Source of the DNA: UBA2334 sp964396895
GTDB taxonomy: Bacteria > Pseudomonadota > Gammaproteobacteria > Burkholderiales > Burkholderiaceae_C
NCBI GenBank assembly: GCA_964396895.1
Contig: CAYNGJ010000021.1
Coordinates: 11,428-75,427, forward strand
DNA length: 64,000 nt
Reading direction: 5' to 3'
The notes beneath the pieces were generated by a model that was given only the letters and a program-made list of their open reading frames with translations, was not told the DNA's origin and ran no database searches. Position numbers and translations under genes: made by a program. Shown here piece after piece: positions 15,521-20,593 of the stretch (its first letter is position 1; the number at the start of each line of letters is the position of its first letter).

Positions 15521-16794
15521 CTACAAAAAACGTTATTCGACTGGCTGTTGCTTCCTCGCTCCTGGTTGCTGGCTCTGCAATGGCTGCATTTACTGAATTC
15601 GACACAGTTAGGGGATGGCATTCGTGGCAGCGCGATATACCATCCTCCTATTCTGGCACATCTGGTTCTATTGGAAACCTTGTAACCCACACTACTAAAT
15701 CCCTTGCTATTCCAAAAGCTACTGCGCCAATTACCATTGACGTTACCGCTAGAGTCGTTAATTCAGCATCCATCCTTGCGAAAGTTGCCAAATTGTCTAC
15801 ACCTGTTGGCGTTGCGTTGACATTGTTTGAAATTGCTGAGTTGCTCGAAAGTCAAGGCATGTCTGATCCGATCCGTTCGTCAACTGGTTGGACTGCGATG
15901 AAACCCAAACCCGGCACTGGGTGCGATGCGACTCAGGCTATTTCGTTTTGTGGCTCAAAGCCCGATTCTATTGACCTGACAAATCGTTGCCTTTCTAACA
16001 CATACACCGTTCACTACGGGAATACCACGCCCCCCAGTGAAACCTGCTATTCATATGGCGTCGAAACAGGCGATGCCGCATCGGAACGTAAAGAGGTGTC
16101 AGACGAGGAATTTGAACAAGGGCTGAAAAACGCCCTAGCTCGTGAATCTAGCCCTGGTGGCAGTCCATCGCCTCTATCTCCGCAAATTACATCTCTTATT
16201 GATTCGGCTCTCAATAACCCAGATTTCAGACCAAAGCCCATATTGGCCCCCACGCAGATAACTGGCCCATCAACTACGCCAGGACCTGTTACTAACAAAG
16301 TTTCCTCGCCTGATGCTGACGGTAAAGTCACCACCACCACCACTACGCCAACCATCAATATCACTTATGAGGGTGACGACATTCGGACTACGACCACCAC
16401 CACCATAACTACGACAGTCGTTAACCCAGATGGAAGCGCGCAATCCACAAGGACCGAAACCGAGACTGCGCAAGACCCTTTAACTGATCCTGGTAAAGAT
16501 ACCAAGGAAGGAATTTTGTGCTCGTTATTTCCGGACATTCTCGCGTGTAAGAAACTGGAAGATCCTGGCACTGAGGAAATCCCGAAAGAAACCCGCAATA
16601 TCGAATTGCAGACTGGTCCTGATTTTTCGGGAGGTTCCTGCATTCCCAATGTGGTTGTATCTGTTTTCGGAAATCAAATCACGGTGCTGGATATGGCCGA
16701 ACCCTGCCGTTGGATTGAAACCATGCTCAAGCCATTAATCCTGCTTTTCGCTGCCATGTCGGCGGTCTTTATCGTCATGCCCAGGAGTGATTAA
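15517..16794 (+). CDS. Adsorption/minor coat protein, TspB/pIII-like
   Basis: 425 residues from GTG at 15517, overlapping the previous stop; a TTG at 15502 is less likely because it lies before the signal peptide. Signal peptide about residues 1-24 (ASSLLVAGSAMA cleavage). The middle is Ser/Thr/Pro-rich with a stretch of Thr repeats (TTTTTTPTIN, TTTTTITTTV), a typical flexible linker. The C-terminus has a cysteine-bearing domain (GGSCIPNVVVSVFGNQ, AEPCRWIE) and one membrane anchor (LKPLILLFAAMSAVFIVM), the layout of the TspB/virulence-factor family in betaproteobacterial inoviruses. It should cap the virion and bind the host receptor. AT-rich codons suggest a separate origin. Confidence 0.85.
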   Translation: MTTKNVIRLAVASSLLVAGSAMAAFTEFDTVRGWHSWQRDIPSSYSGTSGSIGNLVTHTTKSLAIPKATAPITIDVTARVVNSASILAKVAKLSTPVGVALTLFEIAELLESQGMSDPIRSSTGWTAMKPKPGTGCDATQAISFCGSKPDSIDLTNRCLSNTYTVHYGNTTPPSETCYSYGVETGDAASERKEVSDEEFEQGLKNALARESSPGGSPSPLSPQITSLIDSALNNPDFRPKPILAPTQITGPSTTPGPVTNKVSSPDADGKVTTTTTTPTINITYEGDDIRTTTTTTITTTVVNPDGSAQSTRTETETAQDPLTDPGKDTKEGILCSLFPDILACKKLEDPGTEEIPKETRNIELQTGPDFSGGSCIPNVVVSVFGNQITVLDMAEPCRWIETMLKPLILLFAAMSAVFIVMPRSD

Positions 16795-16796
16795 AA

Positions 16797-17084
16797 ATGG
16801 GAGTCGGTGCATTTCTTCTTGCGTTGATACAGCCAATGGTCGCCCGTATCCTGGTCGCATTGGGTTTTTCCATTGTTTCCCTGGTCGGTATGGAAGCGGT
16901 TTTGAACCTGCTCATCCAGCGGCTGCAGGGCGCATGGGGCGATCTGCCTTCGCAGTTGCTGGCACTCGCTGGCCTTGCTGGCATTGGCCAGGGCTTGGGC
17001 ATCCTCATGGGCGCAGTGCTTACCCGTGTGTTGATCTGGCAGCTTGCCCGGTCTACCCGCATCCTCGGGGCCAATGCCGGATGA
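16797..17084 (+). CDS. DUF2523 inner-membrane minor coat protein (pVI-like)
   Basis: 95 residues with three hydrophobic segments (about 4-25, 28-45 and 52-78), glycine-rich in the last one (LAGLAGIGQGLGILMGAVL). DUF2523 proteins occupy the pVI position between the adsorption protein and Zot in many inoviruses and help release the virion. The gene starts two bases after the previous stop and its own TGA overlaps the next ATG. Codon use returns to the GC-rich style of the rest of the phage. Confidence 0.85.
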   Translation: MGVGAFLLALIQPMVARILVALGFSIVSLVGMEAVLNLLIQRLQGAWGDLPSQLLALAGLAGIGQGLGILMGAVLTRVLIWQLARSTRILGANAG

Positions 17085-17296
17085 ATACCGCCAATCAGGC
17101 CCAGCGCGGTCCCTACCGCAAGCATGCCAATGTCACACCCGTGTATAGGCTCAGGTTCGCGGCGAAGCTCAGTCAACAGCAGGCGGCTAAAGCTGCTGGT
17201 GTCAGCCTTCGCACGTTTCAGCGTTGTGAATCCGGTGACTGTGTGCCATTTCACACACGTCGGGCTGTTGAGCGGTCGTTAGGGCTGTTTCTGTGA
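17081..17296 (+). CDS. Small helix-turn-helix protein within the assembly operon
   Basis: 71 residues from an ATG that overlaps the previous stop (ATGA at 17081). Residues about 25-55 form an XRE-like HTH: RFAAKLSQQQAAKAAGVSLR with recognition helix VSLRTFQRCESG. The N-terminus is basic. Sitting between the pVI-like gene and zot it could feed back on phage transcription, for example on the control region downstream of zot. This is an inference from the domain alone. Confidence 0.75.
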   Translation: MNTANQAQRGPYRKHANVTPVYRLRFAAKLSQQQAAKAAGVSLRTFQRCESGDCVPFHTRRAVERSLGLFL

Positions 17297-17319
17297 AACC
17301 CGCCAAGTAGGCCCAAGAC

Positions 17320-18510
17320 ATGATCACCCTCATCACAGGCACCCCAGGTGCCGGAAAAACCCTCTATGCCATTTCCAAGCTGTTGCGGGAACTGGTCGGC
17401 TCCACGGTCAAGAAAACCAACGATGACGGCTCGGTGTCCGAAGTCCCTCGCCGCATCGTGACCAACATCAATGGCCTGCTGCTTGACCATGAGTTGATCG
17501 GGCCGGATGAGGGCGGCGGGCTGGCTGATTGGCACAAGTGGTGCAAGCCTGGGGACGTGATCTGTTATGACGAGGTGCAACGGTCCTGGACCCCTCGCGC
17601 CAACGGCTCCAAGGTGCCCGAGTACATCAGCGCCCTCGAAACCCATCGTCACATGGGCGTGGACTTCATCATCCTCACCCAAAACCCGATGCTGATTGAT
17701 CGCAACGTCACGGCGCTGGTCGGTCGGCATTTGCATGTCCGGCGCTTTGGCGGCATGGGCGCTGCCATCGTGTACGAGTGGGACCATTGTTCTCGGTCCC
17801 TGCTGTTTTCGAAGTCCATCAAGAAAAGCCCGTTCAAGTACGACAAGAGCGTTTTCAAGCTCTACAAAAGCGCCGAATTGCACACCAAACCCAAGATCAG
17901 CGTTCCGCCCCTGGCGTTCGTCGCGCTGTTTGCCGTCGCTGGTGCGGCCTTCGCCATTCCCTACGCATCGGATCGCATCACGGGCAAAGCCACCGAAGCC
18001 GAAAAGCACGCCGCTGAAGTCAAGGCCAAGAACCACCAGCAGGCCCTCAAATCAGCCCCCCAGGACGCGCAAACGGACCAGCAGCCCCAGGACTATGACC
18101 CGCCAGTGTTCGCAGCGCCTGCCCCCTCTCTCGATGTTCCCTACCCTCTGGAGTCCCTGAGCCTTTCCGGTGTCATCAGTGCGCCAGGCGGTCGCGTGGC
18201 GTATGCGTTCACAGCATCGGTCGAGGGTGCTCGTCCTTCGCTTGTCACGGGTGCCCAGCTTGAGGCGGTCGGCTACACAGTCGCGGCGCTCGGTGAATGC
18301 GCGGTGGCGGTATCCATCGCGGAGCGCGTCCGGTCCTTCGTCTGCTCGGGCGGTGGCTTCGGTGTCGGCTCCAAAGCTCCCAGGCTTCCGGCGATCGCAG
18401 CGGATCACATCCCTCCTGGCGGTGTCGATGTGAATGGCCCCATCCGTCGCGTTGACGGTGCCCAGGCCCAGAACGACGGTCAAATCCTGCGCAGCATCCG
18501 GGGCGGTTGA
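17320..18510 (+). CDS. zot: Zot-family assembly ATPase (pI-like)
   Basis: 396 residues. The N-terminal Zonular-occludens-toxin domain has Walker A GTPGAGKT (residues 7-14) and Walker B VICYDEVQRSW (about 80-90), followed by ILTQNPMLIDRNVTALVGRHL. One membrane helix near residues 195-215 (VPPLAFVALFAVAGAAFAIP) separates it from a periplasmic C-terminal domain with cysteines. Such proteins drive extrusion of filamentous phages across the inner membrane. The name Zot reflects homology, not toxicity. It is the last rightward structural gene. Confidence 0.94.
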   Translation: MITLITGTPGAGKTLYAISKLLRELVGSTVKKTNDDGSVSEVPRRIVTNINGLLLDHELIGPDEGGGLADWHKWCKPGDVICYDEVQRSWTPRANGSKVPEYISALETHRHMGVDFIILTQNPMLIDRNVTALVGRHLHVRRFGGMGAAIVYEWDHCSRSLLFSKSIKKSPFKYDKSVFKLYKSAELHTKPKISVPPLAFVALFAVAGAAFAIPYASDRITGKATEAEKHAAEVKAKNHQQALKSAPQDAQTDQQPQDYDPPVFAAPAPSLDVPYPLESLSLSGVISAPGGRVAYAFTASVEGARPSLVTGAQLEAVGYTVAALGECAVAVSIAERVRSFVCSGGGFGVGSKAPRLPAIAADHIPPGGVDVNGPIRRVDGAQAQNDGQILRSIRGG

Positions 18511-18516
18511 TCATGG

Positions 18517-18780
18517 TCAGCACAAGCCAAACTGATTCAACGCCCATTCAGCAGCCAGTCGTTTTGCCCTTCGTATCGCGTCCCTTACCCATTGGGGCGT
18601 GACGGGCTTTTCCCAGGTCACGATCTGCGGGCGTGATGCAATCAGCTTTGCTCTTGCTGAGCGGATCGCACGGAGTAGGCGCGTAGTGGGTCGGGTCAAT
18701 GCCCAAACCGGACGGCCAAACGGCAACACCAGTTGCAGCGCAGCGGCTTCAGCGTATTTCCGGATGTTCTTTGCAATCAT
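18517..18780 (-). CDS. Small basic protein convergent with zot, unknown function
   Basis: 87 residues from ATG at 18780 with a GAGG eight bases upstream. The product is arginine- and lysine-rich with several Ala-rich helical stretches (RLLRAIRSARAKLIASRP, RDAIRRAKRLAAEWALNQ). There is no membrane segment or known domain. It ends six bases from the zot stop in convergent orientation. The frame stays open a further 51 codons upstream, but that part runs into the non-coding hairpin region. Coding status is plausible but unproven. Confidence 0.45.
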   Translation of the reverse strand: MIAKNIRKYAEAAALQLVLPFGRPVWALTRPTTRLLRAIRSARAKLIASRPQIVTWEKPVTPQWVRDAIRRAKRLAAEWALNQFGLC

Positions 18781-18886
18781 GGTGTTGGCCTCTTTCAAAT
18801 TCCCTCTCGCTCGGGTCTCCTCGCTCCCCTTGGGGCCGGTAGGCGTCAAGGGGCGGGGGGGATGGCAGTCGGTGAGCACCACAAGA

Positions 18887-18906
18887 AAAAAGGGGCCGTA
18901 GCCCCT
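18887..18906 (-). terminator. Hairpin with minus-strand T-run
   Basis: AGGGGC (18891-18896) and GCCCCT (18901-18906) with a CGTA loop; on the minus strand it is followed by six T. It could stop leftward transcription before it reaches the gene at 18517-18780, or form an ssDNA hairpin in the virion genome. Confidence 0.5.
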
Positions 18907-18920
18907 AAACCTGCGAAAAA

Positions 18921-18970
18921 ATTCCCCCCCCAAGTGCCCCTCACTTGCTTAGGGGTCTTGGGGGGGGAAT
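18921..18970. repeat. 14-bp perfect inverted repeat with C8/G8 arms
   Basis: ATTCCCCCCCCAAG (18921-18934) pairs with CTTGGGGGGGGAAT (18957-18970). Inside it CCCCT (18937-18941) pairs with AGGGG (18951-18955), leaving a nine-base loop, so the whole 50 bases fold into one long hairpin. It is a candidate packaging signal or complementary-strand origin. Confidence 0.65.
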
Positions 18971-19098
18971 GCAGGTTTTGGGGCGTAGGCGTTTTTTTTC
19001 CGAAAGGCCCGAAGGTGCTGACGACGTGCCACCAAGCGCAGCGACTGGCGCGGCGACTGCTCGGGCCGGGTACAACGCCCAAAGCCCCCCGGAACCCA

Positions 19099-19183
19099 CG
19101 TAGACACGGAATCAGCGTAGACACGGAACCCCCGTAGACACGGAACCCACGTAGACATGGAAAACACGTAGACACGTCAGTGC
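19099..19183 (+). repeat. Direct-repeat array, 17-bp period, five copies
   Basis: The core CGTAGACACGGAA begins at 19099, 19116, 19133, 19150 and 19167, exactly 17 bases apart. Copy four has one change (ACATGG) and copy five keeps only CGTAGACACG. A partial unit CGGAACCCA precedes the array. A 17-bp period is not a codon multiple and looks iteron-like. Confidence 0.9.
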
Positions 19184-19255
19184 GAGTGTTTGGAATGCGA
19201 GTGGGTGCAGTGCGAGGGGGTGCAGTGCGTGCTGATGTAGTGCGAGTGGGTGCAG
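19181..19255 (+). repeat. Direct-repeat array, 15-bp period, five copies
   Basis: Units close to TGCGAGTGGGTGCAG begin at 19181, 19196, 19211, 19226 and 19241. Copies two, three and five are nearly identical; copy four is TGCGTGCTGATGTAG. The array begins directly where the 17-bp array ends. Confidence 0.88.
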
Positions 19256-19323
19256 GGTGCGCTCATCCCTGAACCGTTGCCGTACACGTCCGGAAACAGA
19301 ATGGTGACCTCTTGGTGATAGTC

Positions 19324-19357
19324 CGGTTTTCAAGTCCCTTTGTCCGGCTGAAAACCG
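19324..19357. repeat. 9-bp inverted repeat upstream of the recombinase
   Basis: CGGTTTTCA (19324-19332) and TGAAAACCG (19349-19357), perfect arms with a 16-base spacer. It could be a protein-binding site or hairpin between the repeat arrays and the recombinase gene. Confidence 0.5.
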
Positions 19358-19392
19358 CCAACGTGGCCAGGCACATTGCACCATTGCTTACC

Positions 19393-19420
19393 TCGTTTCC
19401 GGTTATCTTTCAGGAAACGA
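19393..19420. promoter_or_regulatory. 8-bp inverted repeat just before the recombinase start
   Basis: TCGTTTCC (19393-19400) and GGAAACGA (19413-19420) flank a 12-base loop. The right arm ends 12 bases before the GTG start and abuts the purine-rich ribosome site AAAGGGGGGG, so folding in mRNA or binding of a regulator could control recombinase expression. Confidence 0.45.
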
Positions 19421-19432
19421 AAGGGGGGGTCA

Positions 19433-20026
19433 GTGCTCATCGGATACGCCAGGGTTTCAACACGTCATCAAGAAACCACGCTTCAGCTGGATGCGCTTCA
19501 CGCCGTAGGCGTCAAGGCTATCTATCAGGAAAAAGCTTCATCGGTCGGCAGACGGCCCCAGCTTCAAAAGTGCCTGGAAACGCTCCAGCCCGGTGACGTT
19601 CTGGTGTTCTACAAACTGGACCGGGTGGCACGGTCGCTTAAAGACCTGCTCGGCATCATTGAGCAAGTCGAACAGAAGGGGGCCTGCATCCGTTCGCTGA
19701 CCGAACCACTCGACACGACAACCCCCATGGGTAGCTTCGTCCTGCAAATTCTCGGCGCGGTTGCCCAGCTTGAAAGATCCATTACCCGCCAGCGCACCAT
19801 CGCGGGCCAGGTCGCAGCCGTGAAGCGGGGCGTTCAGTTCGGCAGACCTCGGGCGCTGACCGATGAGCAAGAAAGCCAGGCACGGGCCATGCTGGCAGCG
19901 GGGCAAACCCGCGCCGACGTATGCCGACACTTCGCAGTGAATCGCATCGTCGTGGAACGGATATGGGCGGAAATGCACGGGCGAAAAAAAACCGGCTCGT
20001 TGCCGGTCTTGGGACAGTACCTGTAG
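19433..20026 (+). CDS. Small serine recombinase (resolvase/invertase family), probable phage integrase
   Basis: 197 residues from GTG at 19433, chosen because MLIGYARVSTRHQ is the family N-terminus with the nucleophile Ser9. Further signatures are FYKLDRVARSLKDLL with the catalytic arginine, MGSFVLQILGAVAQLERSI and a C-terminal Hin-like HTH (QTRADVCRHFAVNRIVVERI). It should cut and exchange DNA through a 5'-serine intermediate. Its TAG stop overlaps the right attachment core by one base, so the gene ends exactly at the phage end. Small serine recombinases usually resolve or invert; a role in integration is inferred from this placement and from the lack of a tyrosine integrase or dif site. Confidence 0.85.
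   Translation: MLIGYARVSTRHQETTLQLDALHAVGVKAIYQEKASSVGRRPQLQKCLETLQPGDVLVFYKLDRVARSLKDLLGIIEQVEQKGACIRSLTEPLDTTTPMGSFVLQILGAVAQLERSITRQRTIAGQVAAVKRGVQFGRPRALTDEQESQARAMLAAGQTRADVCRHFAVNRIVVERIWAEMHGRKKTGSLPVLGQYL
19984..20007 (-). terminator. Minus-strand terminator at the phage right end
   Basis: On the minus strand ACCGGC-AACGA-GCCGGT is followed by T7. It lies inside the 3' end of the recombinase gene and faces leftward. In a closed phage circle it would lie about 30-60 bases beyond the attachment core, downstream of the DUF3693 regulator; in the prophage it is 8 kb away from that gene. Confidence 0.7.
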
Positions 20027-20037
20027 GTATTGACTTT
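20026..20037 (+). repeat. Right attachment core (attR)
   Basis: GGTATTGACTTT followed by CAT. Read on the minus strand this is ATG AAA GTC AAT ACC, the original first five codons of rlmE (MKVNT). It marks the host junction and shows what the insertion replaced. Confidence 0.88.
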
Positions 20038-20098
20038 CATTCGCTGCCTGAATTTGCACCGGCGCCCAGCGGGCAAGGTGATAGCCGATAATTGTCCC

Positions 20099-20572
20099 AT
20101 GCCCCAGATTCAACTCACCCCCGCACAACGCAAGGACCAGCGCGCCCAGGCGCACCACCTTGCTCCCGTGGTCTTCATCGGTAACGACGGACTCTCTGAA
20201 GCCGTCATCCGTGAAGCTGACCACGCCCTCAAGGCCCACGGCCTCATCAAAATTCGGGTGTTTTCCGATGACAGGGTGGCCCGCGAGGGCATGCTCCAAA
20301 CCTTGGCCGACCAACTGAACGCGGCTCCCATACAGCACATCGGCAAGTTGTTGGTGCTGTGGCGCCCCATGCCCGACAAGGTCAAAGATGCCGACGAAGA
20401 CCGGGGCGCGGCACCGCGCGAAGTCAAAGTACTCAAATTCAGCAGCCGAGGTGGCCAGCGGCCCCAGGTCAAAACCGTGCGGGTACTGGGCAACCAACGC
20501 CTGACCCCTGGCGGCACCGTCAAGCGTGCCAAGGTTTTGAAGAAAAGCGTCAAAAAAAGCCACTTGGGCTGA
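20099..20572 (+). CDS. yhbY: YhbY-type CRM-domain RNA-binding protein
   Basis: 157 residues from ATG at 20099. The CRM domain occupies residues 4-95: LTPAQRKDQRAQAHHLAPVV, then the GxxG-like loop VFIGNDGLSEAVIREADHAL, then IKIRVFSDDR and HIGKLLVLWRP. The family binds 50S precursors and takes part in large-subunit assembly, the same process as RlmE, its usual divergent neighbour. The C-terminal 60 residues are basic (RGGQRPQVKTVRVLGNQR) and longer than in E. coli YhbY. The promoter should lie in the 58 bases between the phage right end and the start. Confidence 0.9.
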   Translation: MPQIQLTPAQRKDQRAQAHHLAPVVFIGNDGLSEAVIREADHALKAHGLIKIRVFSDDRVAREGMLQTLADQLNAAPIQHIGKLLVLWRPMPDKVKDADEDRGAAPREVKVLKFSSRGGQRPQVKTVRVLGNQRLTPGGTVKRAKVLKKSVKKSHLG

Positions 20573-20593
20573 CCCCGCCCCCTAAACCCACCC

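Larger units (their letters stand above)
18781..19432. other. Phage non-coding control region (hairpins and repeat arrays)
   Basis: About 650 bases with no credible gene. In order it holds a minus-strand terminator-like hairpin (18887-18906), a 14-bp perfect inverted repeat (18921-18970), a T8 run (18992-18999), a 17-bp x5 repeat array (19099-19183), a 15-bp x5 array (19181-19255), a 9-bp inverted repeat (19324-19357) and an 8-bp inverted repeat (19393-19420). Density and position between zot and the next gene fit the intergenic region that carries origins and the packaging signal in filamentous phages. Confidence 0.7.
11632..20037. mobile_element. Inovirus (filamentous phage) prophage inserted at the start codon of rlmE
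   Basis: An 8.4-kb element bounded by the 12-bp direct repeat GGTATTGACTTT. It holds a full filamentous-phage gene set in canonical order: regulator, replication protein, ssDNA-binding candidate, major coat protein, small membrane proteins, adsorption protein, pVI-like protein and Zot, plus a serine recombinase that ends exactly at the right repeat. The flanking host genes rlmE (left) and yhbY (right) are divergent neighbours in related genomes, which supports a simple insertion between them. No frameshift is visible in any morphogenesis gene, so the phage may still be active. The recombinase is the likely integrase; no tRNA or dif-like target is involved. Confidence 0.92.

Noticed and set aside
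19099..19255. CRISPR-like array
   Set aside because: Units are 15-17 bp and abut directly without spacers of typical length, and there are no cas genes.
19112..19384. Minus-strand frame with repeated LHPLA/LHQHA pentapeptides
   Set aside because: The repetition is only the translation of the 15-bp array. The neighbouring 17-bp array is not a codon multiple, there is no ribosome site, and the region is full of hairpins.
11632..20037. XerCD/dif-type integration as in CTX phage
   Set aside because: The core GGTATTGACTTT does not resemble a 28-bp dif site with its palindromic arms, and the phage carries its own recombinase.
20023..20098. Extended yhbY start at 20030
   Set aside because: Those codons are the former 5' region of rlmE read backwards; the conserved YhbY sequence starts at 20099.
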